The notes: generated by a model from the letters alone, not told the origin. Positions 26,007 to 33,791 are shown, counted from the first letter of the stretch. The stretch: 64,000 nt of DNA from Janthinobacterium aquaticum (GCF_009208565.1 NZ_WFLK01000007.1:219908-283907); one strand, 5' to 3'. Made by a program: numbers and translations.

Positions 26007-26490
26007 GAAACTGCATTTGCCGCCCTGCGGTCTCATCCTCTGCCGAAGCCTCGGGATTAACGCAGGTACAGCGAACCAAACGGCTGCCGACTGAGGGTGC
26101 GCGATTTCAGGCCGCGGCCTGGCATTGTCGCAGTCGGCAGGCGTGTGGTTGCCAGTTGCAGCGTCTGGCGCCGGTTTGGCACGCGCCCGAAGACGCGCCC
26201 GGCTGGTGGTGGCCCGAAGGCCGTGAATTCGATAGCTTCGCTTTGTGGCGTCCCCTGAGTATCTCCGGGTGGGTGCTCCGGAACTCATCGGCCGATTTTT
26301 GACCCGTGCGCGCTAACGTGGCGCCTTAACGCTGTAGCCAGCTCGGATGGCAAGCATTGCCCGGATGGCTTAAGTTTCGACTAAAAATATAGTGCGTTTT
26401 AAGCAACGAAAATTAATTAAAATGTTGCTAATTTTTCGGGCCAGATTTACATTGAAATGCCTTTTGGCAAAAAATAAATCTGGAGCTAGC
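26007..26490. other. Non-coding spacer upstream of the late genes
   Basis: No convincing gene in about 480 bp. The left part is GC-rich with small hairpins, including GGCC-CGAA-GGCC at 26211-26222 and a repeated CGGATGGC near 26345-26370. From about 26370 it becomes strongly AT-rich (TTAATTAAAATGTTGC), which probably holds the promoter of the plus-strand secreted gene. On the minus strand this could be the late leader where an antiterminator loads. Confidence 0.5.
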
Positions 26491-26760
26491 ATGAAAAAAT
26501 TACTTTTATTTTTCACAAGTATTTCTATCGCTTCATCCGCTACAACATGGCCTCATATCGCTCACGCGCAGCCAGCTGGTAATGGAAGCTGTTACGCAAA
26601 GGCCCTTCCCACAAAAGGACACGGCGGCCACGATTGGGCGAATGATATCCAATCGGCTAGAAATAATGCGCTTGCGGCATGCCGAAAGAATGCAGCCCAA
26701 ACAGGCGGTACGCCGAATACGTGCAAAATTGTAGAATCTCACTGCCGTCCGAATAAATAA
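26491..26760 (+). CDS. Small secreted protein, DUF4189-like, prophage moron
   Basis: An 89-residue protein with a clear signal peptide (MKKLLLFFTSISIASSATTWPHIAHA, cleavage after AHA) and a mature part with four cysteines. The block DWANDIQSARNNALAACRKNA followed by NTCKIVESHC resembles the repeat unit of DUF4189 proteins. Start 26491 has TGGAG 6 nt upstream. It is a plus-strand, AT-rich island between early and late modules, followed by its own terminator. Typical of lysogenic-conversion cargo acting in the periplasm or outside the cell. Role unknown. Confidence 0.75.
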   Translation: MKKLLLFFTSISIASSATTWPHIAHAQPAGNGSCYAKALPTKGHGGHDWANDIQSARNNALAACRKNAAQTGGTPNTCKIVESHCRPNK

Positions 26761-26778
26761 TAAGCTCGCTTAAAAGAT

Positions 26779-26812
26779 AAAAGCCCGCGTCAGCAAAGAG
26801 GCGGGCTTTCGT
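26779..26812. terminator. Bidirectional intrinsic terminator
   Basis: AAGCCCGC (26781-26788) pairs with GCGGGCTT (26801-26808) around a 12-nt loop. A-rich sequence on the left and TTTCGTTC on the right let it work both ways: for the plus-strand secreted gene and for minus-strand transcripts coming from the Q-like gene. It therefore separates early from late transcription. Confidence 0.8.
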
Positions 26813-26969
26813 TCAGGCGTAACAGGACATCAATGGTCTCGGCTTCAGGTTGGCCGCTGCCCTGCGTCGCGCCGTAGCGCTTGGCTTGAATTATGCGGCC
26901 GGGTGGATCGTAAAGCGCGCAGTGGGTCGATTATATACCTGTGTTTACGAACAGTGCACGCATTCTGCA

Positions 26970-27473
26970 TTAAAAATTCATGTCGCTAGCCATGCGCTTC
27001 ATTGTCTGGCCAGCAGCATGCGCCGCCATCGCATTGAGCGCCTCGACCATATCCTCGACCAAATGCAGCAGCTTGTGCTGCGCCTGCACCGAGCGCGTGC
27101 CGGTGCCGGCGCATGCCCTGCAGGCGATATCGGATAGCACCGTGGGCTGGCCGCGCACAGCCTCGTAGGCGCGCCCTGTGCAGGCCGGGCAAACATCGTT
27201 CAGCCAGTGATCCAGCGACAGGCGCGCCACCTTGGCCGAGCTCACGTCGACCGGCCAGGTGCGGTGGCCAGCCTTGGTCTTGACGATCTCGCGCCAGGCC
27301 TCCAGCAGCGCCGGGTAGCTGCTGGCGTCGCCGGCGTACTTCACGCGGTAAAGTTTGGTACCCAGGTCGCGGCACAGCGCCACGGCGGCCAGCACCTCGG
27401 TGCTGTGATGGTGCGCGTCGTCGCGCAGGTTCGATGAACCAAGGGCGCTGGTGTATTTCTGGATTACGTTCAT
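26970..27473 (-). CDS. Zinc-finger protein in the position of a Q-type late antiterminator
   Basis: A 167-residue protein starting at 27473 with AGGAACGA upstream. Residues about 105-140 hold CPACTGRAYEA...IACRACAGTGTR, two CxxC pairs like a DnaJ-type knuckle, as seen in some lambdoid Q proteins and Q-like regulators. A helical C-terminus follows (HKLLHLVEDMVEALNAM). It is the last gene of the early operon and lies just before a terminator and the late genes, as Q is in lambdoid phages. The regulator role is inferred from position and zinc finger, not from clear homology. Confidence 0.55.
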   Translation of the reverse strand: MNVIQKYTSALGSSNLRDDAHHHSTEVLAAVALCRDLGTKLYRVKYAGDASSYPALLEAWREIVKTKAGHRTWPVDVSSAKVARLSLDHWLNDVCPACTGRAYEAVRGQPTVLSDIACRACAGTGTRSVQAQHKLLHLVEDMVEALNAMAAHAAGQTMKRMASDMNF

Positions 27474-27604
27474 TTCGTTCCTGTTCGAGTGCTTCGGGTT
27501 GTCAAAGGGCGGTGACAACCTGCTGGTAATTTCGGGCTGTTTTGTCAACCGCCGCCATGTGCTTTGTCGCTTTGCGACAGAGGCTTTCTTTCGCCGCCTT
27601 GCGC

Positions 27605-27820
27605 TCACTGGTCACCACCAGCCCGGTTCCAGCCTGGAAAAGTCCAGACGATCAATGCCGCGCTCAGAGCCGAGTAAAGCGTCAAAGCTGGATAGAGCCC
27701 GCGCTCAAGCAAGTCCACGCCGGCATACCAGCCAATGAAGATGCCGGCGGCAAAGGTGGCCGTGGTGTATGCGGCGCGCTTGGAGATAAGGCGACGTGTG
27801 TGTTTCCGGATGGATTTCAA
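27605..27820 (-). CDS. Small phage membrane protein
   Basis: A 71-residue protein with a basic N-terminus (MKSIRKHTRRLISKRAAY) and two hydrophobic stretches (about 19-35 and 43-62). The start is TTG overlapping the upstream stop (TTGA), with AAAAAGGTGG as ribosome site. Topology is that of a small inner-membrane protein. Function unknown; it lies well away from the lysis cassette, so a holin role is unlikely. Confidence 0.6.
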   Translation of the reverse strand: MKSIRKHTRRLISKRAAYTTATFAAGIFIGWYAGVDLLERGLYPALTLYSALSAALIVWTFPGWNRAGGDQ

Positions 27821-28149
27821 TGCGCACCACCTTTTTGCAAGCCAGCATCCCGCATTTCCATCGCGAGGCGTTCAGCGCCAGCAGCGTCACAGGCCGCCTG
27901 GGCCATATCCATCACGCGCCGATTGAGCTGCTTGCGCGCCAGTAGCGTGTGCAACACATCGCCCTGAGTGTAACCACCAGCACGCGCAGCAGAGAGCAAC
28001 GATTCCATCATGGCGCGCGCATTGCGAATGCCCTCCGGCGTCGTCTCGGCAGGGTCGCCGTAGACAGTATCGGCGCACAGGAGCAGCACGCCGGCCGGGC
28101 TGATGTCATAGCCGTCTGCGTTTGGGGTAAACATTGCTTGCTTGGTCAT
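27817..28149 (-). CDS. Hypothetical early phage protein
   Basis: A 110-residue soluble protein (MTKQAMFTPNADGYDISPAG...), helical in the second half (ARAMMESLLSAARAGGY, QAACDAAGAERLAMEMRDAG). Ribosome site GAGGAAG before ATG 28149. It is translationally coupled to the membrane protein that follows. No recognised motif. Part of the early operon between the origin-like repeats and the Q-like gene. Confidence 0.6.
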   Translation of the reverse strand: MTKQAMFTPNADGYDISPAGVLLLCADTVYGDPAETTPEGIRNARAMMESLLSAARAGGYTQGDVLHTLLARKQLNRRVMDMAQAACDAAGAERLAMEMRDAGLQKGGAH

Positions 28150-28161
28150 TTTTTCACTTCC

Positions 28162-28281
28162 TCAAGTTTGATTTTTCGGGCCTGTATCCGTCGCGTCAGA
28201 CGCTTTGGGTTTGCCCTTGATTTTGGTTTTAAGCAGCTTGCTGCGCATGGCGGCTTTTGGGGTTGCTTTTGCCGTTAACAT
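28162..28281 (-). CDS. Lysine-rich 39-residue phage micro-protein
   Basis: An open frame MLTAKATPKAAMRSKLLKTK continuing to TGPKNQT, with about a quarter lysine. It fills the gap between the origin-like repeats and the next gene, and its stop lies inside that gene's ribosome site (TTGAGGAAG). The upstream ribosome site is weak (CAGAAG). Composition suggests a nucleic-acid-binding tail-like peptide. Real-gene status is uncertain. Confidence 0.45.
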   Translation of the reverse strand: MLTAKATPKAAMRSKLLKTKIKGKPKASDATDTGPKNQT

Positions 28282-28302
28282 CTTCTGAGTTGCAAGTAAG
28301 CT

Positions 28303-28399
28303 GCTAGCGTGCTCTTCTGAGAATAGACATTGAGATGCTTGTCAGTTGCTAGCACGGCGCTAGCATTGGTGCTAGCGAGCTGCATGCGTCGGCGCTAGC
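28303..28399. repeat. Cluster of five GCTAGC palindromes, possible phage origin or operator array
   Basis: GCTAGC begins at 28303, 28348, 28359, 28371 and 28394. The steps are 45, 11, 12 and 23 bp, close to 4, 1, 1 and 2 turns of about 11 bp, so the sites face one side of the helix. Flanks agree partly: on the minus strand most read YGCTAGCRMC. The array lies in the gap before, and the 3' end of, a replication-module gene whose stop codon is inside one copy. Lambda-type origins are similarly iteron-based and lie in replication genes. Confidence 0.6.
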
Positions 28400-28695
28400 G
28401 TTATCTTTCCGCGATCCATCGGAATCAAAAAACCTGTTCGGATGAAGATATCCAAGTCGAGGTTTTGACACGACAGCTTTCGCTCAAGGAATACTGGATC
28501 GTTCGGCACCTTGCCATCGTTCTGGCTGCCGTAGAGCCACAGCATCATCAAGTGCCCCTTCGCAGCATCAGGTAGCGAGCAAAACGCATAATCATCAAGG
28601 ATGGCCCTGTGCAGCTTGATCCAGGGTGGATTGCGTTTGCTGTAGTGCTGGAACGTATCCCAGTTCTTTATCGCCAAAAATTCAACGACTGCCAT
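28372..28695 (-). CDS. Small replication-module protein, putative initiator-type winged helix
   Basis: A 107-residue protein (MAVVEFLAIKNWDTFQHYSKRNPPWIKLHRAILDDYAF...). The segment WIKLHRAILDDYAFCSLPDAAKGHLMMLWL resembles the N-terminal winged-helix domain of phage replication initiators and DnaT/DnaD-like proteins, but the C-terminal ssDNA-binding part is missing, so it is short for the family. Start 28695 follows GGGGAG. It overlaps the primase gene by 14 bp and carries origin-like repeats at its 3' end. Confidence 0.55.
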   Translation of the reverse strand: MAVVEFLAIKNWDTFQHYSKRNPPWIKLHRAILDDYAFCSLPDAAKGHLMMLWLYGSQNDGKVPNDPVFLERKLSCQNLDLDIFIRTGFLIPMDRGKITLAPTHAAR

Positions 28696-29671
28696 CACAC
28701 TCCCCTTTGCGGCGATGAGCAACGAATTTCATCGCCCGCTTGATGCTCTGCGCTACGCGGTGTTTCGCCACCTTGATGATTGCTTCGTCACGCACCTGGT
28801 CGCGCCGCGGCGCGGCGTCGTTCGCCTGTCGGCCACTCGCGATCAGCTCGGCCAGCATGTCGGCATAGTCGGTGCCCACAATCCCCTCGGGCCAGGCGAT
28901 ACCGCAACCGATCAGCTCAGCGGCGCTGCGGCCGTGTACCAGACCGGGGTTCCTGCCAGTGCGTGCCTCGGTAGCGTAATCATTGTCGGCGGCCACCACA
29001 GCCAGGCCTGCAATGACCAGGCGCCGCGCGACCGGGTCCATGTTTCCGCAGTCGAACGCCACGATCACCCGGCAGTTCGGCACCGACTGGAACACAGCCA
29101 GGCCGGTCGCCAGCCCCTCGACAAGGGCCGTCATTGATGCGCGTGGCGTGTCGAGCACATAGCACCCGCCTTTGACGCTGGCGCCGCTCCAGAACCGTTT
29201 GGAGCCGTCAGGGGATATGCGCTGCAGGCTGACAATAGCGCCACCTATGTCGACTGGCACAATCAGCCATCCTTCATCGTCAACGCGCAAGCCGGCGCAG
29301 CCCTGCATGGTCAGCAGCTTGCCATCGAGATAAGGGTGGCCGTGGCGCAGTGGCTTGCAGGCGCGCCAGTAGGCGCGCGCATCCTCCGTGGCCTTGATTG
29401 CCTTGCGGCGACGCTCGTTCAGCGCCTCCCGCATGCGCGCCTGGGAAATCATAGGATCCGGACGCTCCGTTTCACTGCCCGCGCGCCAGGTCGTGACCTC
29501 GCTTTCAGTGGCATGGTTCTGGTAAAAACCTATCGTGCCGCAAGTGGCCAGACGGTAGGCACCGTTGCGCTTCTTCGGATGGTCGACCGTCTTGCAACGA
29601 TGCCACTTCCCATCCGGCTCGACCGTAGTCGGCATGAAGCCGATTGCTTCAAGTTGTGCTCTGAAATCCAT
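28682..29671 (-). CDS. TOPRIM-domain phage primase
   Basis: 329 residues. The N-terminal region (WHRCKTVDHPKKRNGAYRLATCGTIGFYQNH) looks like the zinc-ribbon/DUF of P4-alpha-type primases. A TOPRIM fold follows, with the catalytic Glu in LVEGLATGLAVFQSV and the acidic pair in VAADNDYA. It should make primers on phage DNA next to the SF2 helicase. It is encoded with a TAATG overlap behind the helicase. The C-terminus is basic (KRAMKFVAHRRKGECDG). It has no fused helicase domain. Confidence 0.85.
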   Translation of the reverse strand: MDFRAQLEAIGFMPTTVEPDGKWHRCKTVDHPKKRNGAYRLATCGTIGFYQNHATESEVTTWRAGSETERPDPMISQARMREALNERRRKAIKATEDARAYWRACKPLRHGHPYLDGKLLTMQGCAGLRVDDEGWLIVPVDIGGAIVSLQRISPDGSKRFWSGASVKGGCYVLDTPRASMTALVEGLATGLAVFQSVPNCRVIVAFDCGNMDPVARRLVIAGLAVVAADNDYATEARTGRNPGLVHGRSAAELIGCGIAWPEGIVGTDYADMLAELIASGRQANDAAPRRDQVRDEAIIKVAKHRVAQSIKRAMKFVAHRRKGECDGSR

Positions 29672-31140
29672 TATTTTGGTCGTTTCGAAAATGCGATCTG
29701 GTTGCGCCGGATCAGGTTCATCGTCTCGCGCGTCGGTTTAACGCGTTGGACCTTGGAAAAATTTGCGTGCACTGGCCATTGGCCTGTCATGCCCTTGAAC
29801 ATGCCCAGAGCCCGTTTTTCGGCCCGCACAGGGTCATCGCCACAGGCACCCATGGCGTAGTGGCACAACTGCGGCCACAGGGTCTGTGTGAGACTCACTT
29901 GGTCGCCTGTGTGGATCATTTCCTTCAGGGTGCCGGCGACATGCTGCACGCCGCTTTTTCGCTCCGGGACGTGGCCACACGATGGGCACGCCGCGCACTC
30001 ATGGATGTGGTGGCAGATGGCGCACTTTGTCGCCTGGCGCTCCTTCGGCTTGGGCTTGGTTTTTTCCTTCTTGGCGCCGTCGTCCAGCTCCACCTCGCCA
30101 GTCTCGAAAAACTCCGACATTGCATCCCAAAAGCGCATGCAGTTGCCGGCATGGTCCAAGATCAAACACGACTCCTTACCGGGGTGGATGCGCAGGCCGC
30201 GCCCCAAAATCTGGATGTGTTCGGCCAGGCTCGACTTGAGCGGCCTGGCCATGATGATGACCTCGACATCGGAGACATCAAAACCCTTGCTGAGCGCGCT
30301 GACGCTGATCAGGCCGCGGATGTAGCTGTCCGGTTTGCGGAACTCCTCCACAGTCTCATTGCGCAGCTCATCGCCTTCTTTGTAGGTGTACAGCTCGCAC
30401 ACCACGCCGGCGTCAGCGAACTGCCGCTTCATTTCGGCCGCATGCGCGACATTGCAGCCGAAGGCGATGAATTTCTTGTTCTCGCCATGCTTGAGGTATT
30501 CGGCCACGCAATCGCCGATGATCGGCATGGCCCGGTCGGCCGCCTCGCTTTCCGTCCACTCACCGCCAACCACCTTGGCGCCGGTCATGTCAGGCTCGCT
30601 GGCGGCGAACACACGGAACGGCACCAGAAACTTGCTCTTGATAAGCTTGTTCGTTGTGGTCACCGCCACCATTGCGTCGTAGATTTTCCCCAAGCCTTTC
30701 GAAAAAGGTGTCGCCGTCAGGCCGACCGTGATGACGTCCCGCTTTGCGATGCGCGCAATCGTGTCTTTCACCTGGGCATGGCATTCGTCGACGATGATCA
30801 GGTCGGCGTCCGGCCAGCCGCGGCGCGCCAGCGTGGCCGCGCTTGCGATCTGGACCTTTTCCCATGGCTTGAACCGCCAGTGCTGGGCCTGCATGATCCC
30901 GTGCGGGATACCGTAATGATCCAGCGTCGCACTGGTCTGGTTCACCAGCGAAATGCGGTCGCACACGAAGATCGCGCGCCGGCCCTTGCCGTGCGCTTCG
31001 TGGAGCAGGTAGGCGCCCAGCACCGTCTTGCCGGCGCCGGTGGGCGCGAGCAGTATCTGATTGCGCACGCCAGCCTTAATATTGGCGCGCAGGCCGTCGA
31101 TGGACGCATTCTGGTAGTCACGGAGTTCGATCTGGTTCAT
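29671..31140 (-). CDS. DEAD/DEAH-box superfamily II helicase
   Basis: 489 residues. Motif I is LLAPTGAGKTVLG (residues 30-42), motif II DECH (118-121), and motif III-like GLTATPFS follows. Domain 2 has ISVSALSKGFDVSDVEVIIMARP and the arginine finger block HIQILGRGLRIHPGK. A four-cysteine knuckle (CAICHHIHECAACPSCGH) near residue 380 is an extra feature common in phage relatives. It probably unwinds DNA at replication or recombination forks. It overlaps the ParB-like gene by 4 bp. Confidence 0.93.
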   Translation of the reverse strand: MNQIELRDYQNASIDGLRANIKAGVRNQILLAPTGAGKTVLGAYLLHEAHGKGRRAIFVCDRISLVNQTSATLDHYGIPHGIMQAQHWRFKPWEKVQIASAATLARRGWPDADLIIVDECHAQVKDTIARIAKRDVITVGLTATPFSKGLGKIYDAMVAVTTTNKLIKSKFLVPFRVFAASEPDMTGAKVVGGEWTESEAADRAMPIIGDCVAEYLKHGENKKFIAFGCNVAHAAEMKRQFADAGVVCELYTYKEGDELRNETVEEFRKPDSYIRGLISVSALSKGFDVSDVEVIIMARPLKSSLAEHIQILGRGLRIHPGKESCLILDHAGNCMRFWDAMSEFFETGEVELDDGAKKEKTKPKPKERQATKCAICHHIHECAACPSCGHVPERKSGVQHVAGTLKEMIHTGDQVSLTQTLWPQLCHYAMGACGDDPVRAEKRALGMFKGMTGQWPVHANFSKVQRVKPTRETMNLIRRNQIAFSKRPK

Positions 31141-32057
31141 CGCGCCCCCAATGCGGCCAGGATGTCGCGATTGTTCTCGACGTTGAGCGCCTTGCGGATT
31201 TTCTCCAAGATAGCAGCGTAGCGCTTCACCATCTTCTGCGCCTCGTTGCGCGTATTGATCTCCCCCTGCAGTCGGCCGTTAAGTTGGTCCAGGTGCTGGT
31301 TGAGGCGTACCAGCTCCACCTTGGGATCGTCGGCCTCCAGGCTCAATATCTGGCGCTGGTAAGCCTCGTTTTCCTTCTGGAGTTCGTCAGCCAGTTGCGC
31401 CAGGTCCGGCGCTTCGTCCTGCATGCTGGCCTGGGCGGTCGGCGCCGACTGCGTACGAATTTCGTTCGAAGTCGATTCAGGCGAGCGGGCCGACGATGCT
31501 GTCGCAAGCTCGCCCTTGGGGGTGGCCTTGCCGATGTTGGCGGTGTTCTGCTGATAGGTGACGCCGTTGCGCTCGACGGTACGCGTCGCATCTTGTGACC
31601 GAACGCATGATGAAGGGGCAGAAGTAGAGAGTCGCGAGACAAATTCCCGGCTTACCCCGCAAGCTTCGGCGATCTTGCCTTGCGTCCAAGACGACCATTC
31701 AGGATCGGCCAGCAAGGTCATGACGGCGCGCCGCTTGTCTTCGTTCGTGCGACGCAGGCCGTGCGACGCATTGGCGCCGGCAGAATGAAGGATAGCATCG
31801 CGCTTGGTGCCGACTCGCACGTCACAGGCGATATCCATGGCGCCGGCAGCGCGGTGCGCATGGAAGCGGTGGAAGCCGTCCGCCAGCCATAGGCCGTCGC
31901 TGGCGCCATCGTTGAACACGACCACCGGCGGGAGCTCTCCCCCCAGGCGGATCACCTCCGCGTATTCGGCGACGGTAGCCTCATTCAAGGCGACGCGGGA
32001 TTGCGTGCCGCCGTCAATGCTGATGGTGGCGATCGGCAGGTTTGAGATTTCAGCCAT
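31137..32057 (-). CDS. ParB/Srx-domain protein with C-terminal coiled coil
   Basis: 306 residues. The N-terminal ParB-like domain reads SIDGGTQSRVALNEATVAEYAEVI, LPPVVVFNDG, LWLADGFHRFHAHRAAG. A helix-turn-helix (TQGKIAEACGVSREFVSRLS) follows, then a Ser/Thr-rich linker and a coiled coil (LADELQKENEAYQRQILSLE to MVKRYAAILEKIRKAL). Such proteins bind DNA sites, and some are CTPases or nucleases. With no ParA nearby, a regulatory or replication role is likelier than partition. ATG 32057 has GGAG at a better spacing than ATG 32060. A palindrome in this gene recurs at 36.4 kb. Confidence 0.75.
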   Translation of the reverse strand: MAEISNLPIATISIDGGTQSRVALNEATVAEYAEVIRLGGELPPVVVFNDGASDGLWLADGFHRFHAHRAAGAMDIACDVRVGTKRDAILHSAGANASHGLRRTNEDKRRAVMTLLADPEWSSWTQGKIAEACGVSREFVSRLSTSAPSSCVRSQDATRTVERNGVTYQQNTANIGKATPKGELATASSARSPESTSNEIRTQSAPTAQASMQDEAPDLAQLADELQKENEAYQRQILSLEADDPKVELVRLNQHLDQLNGRLQGEINTRNEAQKMVKRYAAILEKIRKALNVENNRDILAALGAR

Positions 32058-32170
32058 CATGCGCTCCACAGATCGAAGCGCGCGAAGGCGCGGGTAACGG
32101 TAGCGCCGGAAACCAAACCACGGCCGTGCAGCCACATGAGTGCACGCTTGAGGAGGGTGCGCGCGTTCAT
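32057..32170 (-). CDS. 37-residue phage micro-protein
   Basis: MNARTLLKRALMWLHGRGLV continuing SGATVTRAFARFDLWSA. Its ATG overlaps the upstream stop (ATGA at 32170-32167), and its TGA overlaps the ParB-like start (TGATG around 32057). Coupling at both ends, plus a plausible amphipathic basic helix, argues that it is translated. It is too short for ordinary gene calling. Function unknown. Confidence 0.65.
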   Translation of the reverse strand: MNARTLLKRALMWLHGRGLVSGATVTRAFARFDLWSA

Positions 32171-32556
32171 TGGACAAGACCCATCGATTCTGTATCGCGC
32201 GCCAAGAGGTCAAATAAGTCGAGGAATGCATCGATGCCGCCGGCGCACTCAACTAATTCCGCGGCCAGTTCTGCTGCCACTGGAGTCCAGCGATGTTTGT
32301 GGAAATAGACCGAGAGAATGTCGGCCTCCTGAAAGCCACCGGCCTCGGCCTTTTGAACCAAGCCGCTGTAAATGCGCTTGGCATTGGACATCGTCTCGGA
32401 ATCAGCCTCAATACCGCCGGTTGATAAGCTGCCAACCATGTAAATAACAGCGACGGAAAATTCGGGAAGCTCCAGCGCCGGAATGAACTGCCGACATACA
32501 ACGCCAGCAAGCCATGCTTGGCGCTCATTCTCAAAGTCTTCGATTAATTCACGCAT
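32167..32556 (-). CDS. Hypothetical early phage protein
   Basis: A 129-residue soluble helical protein (MRELIEDFENERQAWLAGVVCRQF...) with an acidic C-terminal half (AAELAAELVECAGGIDAFLDLFDLLARDTESM). Start 32556 is backed by GGGGAGG. It lies between the AlpA-like regulator and the micro-gene, all co-directional. No family recognised. Confidence 0.6.
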   Translation of the reverse strand: MRELIEDFENERQAWLAGVVCRQFIPALELPEFSVAVIYMVGSLSTGGIEADSETMSNAKRIYSGLVQKAEAGGFQEADILSVYFHKHRWTPVAAELAAELVECAGGIDAFLDLFDLLARDTESMGLVQ

Positions 32557-32570
32557 GACCACCTCCCCGA

Positions 32571-32783
32571 TTAAAGCGAGGCAATCAAAGCGCGAATATC
32601 TTCGACGCGCCACATGGTGCATTTCCGGCCCATTTTCACAGGCTGCGGAAAACGACCGGAGGCAACACCTTGCCACCAGCAGGTCTTTTGAACGGGGATT
32701 AAAGGAGGGACCGGCGGAACCGATTTAGGGTCGCCGATAATTTGTTTGATGCGGAGAAAACCAGTTTCAGGGAGTTGTGCCAT
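32571..32783 (-). CDS. AlpA-like small DNA-binding regulator / excisionase-type
   Basis: 70 residues. TGFLRIKQIIG...PLIPVQKTCWWQGVASGRFPQPVKMGRKCTMWRVEDIRALI has the AlpA/MerR-type winged helix with the hallmark SGRFPxPxKxGxxxxxWRxxDI. Such proteins activate or repress integrase genes or act as excision directionality factors. The start may be ATG 32783 or 32795. The 5' region overlaps one arm of a large inverted repeat, suggesting autoregulation. Confidence 0.85.
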   Translation of the reverse strand: MAQLPETGFLRIKQIIGDPKSVPPVPPLIPVQKTCWWQGVASGRFPQPVKMGRKCTMWRVEDIRALIASL

Positions 32784-32787
32784 TTTG

Positions 32788-32834
32788 AGATACATCCATC
32801 CAGTTGAGGCCGCTTGTGGCCGATGGATGTATCT
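32788..32834. promoter_or_regulatory. 13-bp perfect inverted repeat before the AlpA-like gene
   Basis: AGATACATCCATC (32788-32800) and GATGGATGTATCT (32822-32834) are exact inverted copies 21 bp apart. The spacer holds a second small GGCC/GGCC pair. The left arm lies at the start codon of the AlpA-like gene. It can be read as an operator for a dimeric regulator or as an mRNA hairpin masking the start. Confidence 0.75.
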
Positions 32835-32899
32835 TTATTCTTGGGCGGGCATAAGTGTCCGAAGTCGGCTATTTAGAAACCGAATTCGGGTAAATAGTG

Positions 32900-33772
32900 C
32901 TACCTCACCCTAGCACTAAGAATACTGGGGATACCCTTGAGGATCGGCCTGATAGTGTCAGGGTGGAGGGAGTGACCAATACCATTTACAAGCCGCCCTA
33001 TCTCGCTTGTCGCCTCCCTGCTGCTATAGTCGACTCCTGCTTCGCTGCATAGTGCAGCGATAATCACACTAAATGTTCCGCGCTCCTTCGGGTTTAAATC
33101 ACTATCTGCGCGATCAGAGTCGGATTTGCCAGAAACAATTGGTTTGGCACGATAGCAACCATTTTCCTGAGCCCATTCCAGCCACGGAATTTCTATTCCC
33201 TTTTTTAAAGCCCATTCGATAAACGTGCCAGGTGGAAGCGGGCCATCGTCACGCCTGCCGCTTTCCCACTGGACGACCATTCGCCGATGACGACCGGTGA
33301 ATTCGCGTCGTATTCGAAGTAACTCAGAACCGTCGAGAAATCCCATGGCGGCATCATCAAAAAGACGAAGTCCATCAAGCCGGATATAACTACCTTCAAA
33401 ACCTTCGTCACAATCGAAATCTTGGCAATATCCGCACAACACAGGAAGACCTTGATCAGCCGTCCAACTATCAAGCTGAAGCCAGTAAGGCAATTCCTTT
33501 GGCGGGTGCTGATTTTTGATAAGCATTTCCATATTTTGCCGCACCCTGGCGCGCTCTTCTGCAAGTCTTGAGCTTGCTGACGGAGCCGGAAGTCGTGCTG
33601 TCATGTTGTCTTTATAAAATTGACCGGCGACCTCGTTCAGGCGACCCAGGCGATCGCGCTCCTCCTCGGGCGATTCGAGTGCAATGGCAGTGCGGCTCGC
33701 TGCAACCGATGCATTTTTTTCAATAAGTTTCGCATCGCTCTCGAAGCGAAGAATATTGCTCATGTCTGACAT
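32900..33772 (-). CDS. Conserved prophage protein of unknown function
   Basis: A 290-residue soluble protein. The centre (ELPYWLQLDSWTADQGLPVLCGY) and the C-terminal block (NPKERGTFSVIIAALCSEAGVD...NGIGHSLHPDTIRPIL) are recurring modules in beta- and gamma-proteobacterial prophage and island proteins that have no assigned function. The latter looks like a small helical DNA- or protein-binding unit. It lies at the head of the early operon. No CI repressor is visible in the window, so a control role is possible but unproven. Confidence 0.6.
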   Translation of the reverse strand: MSDMSNILRFESDAKLIEKNASVAASRTAIALESPEEERDRLGRLNEVAGQFYKDNMTARLPAPSASSRLAEERARVRQNMEMLIKNQHPPKELPYWLQLDSWTADQGLPVLCGYCQDFDCDEGFEGSYIRLDGLRLFDDAAMGFLDGSELLRIRREFTGRHRRMVVQWESGRRDDGPLPPGTFIEWALKKGIEIPWLEWAQENGCYRAKPIVSGKSDSDRADSDLNPKERGTFSVIIAALCSEAGVDYSSREATSEIGRLVNGIGHSLHPDTIRPILKGIPSILSARVR

Positions 33773-33791
33773 AACGCAACTCCAGATAATT

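Noticed and set aside
26211..26222. GGCC-CGAA-GGCC hairpin as a terminator
   Set aside because: The stem is only 4 bp and no T tract follows on either strand.
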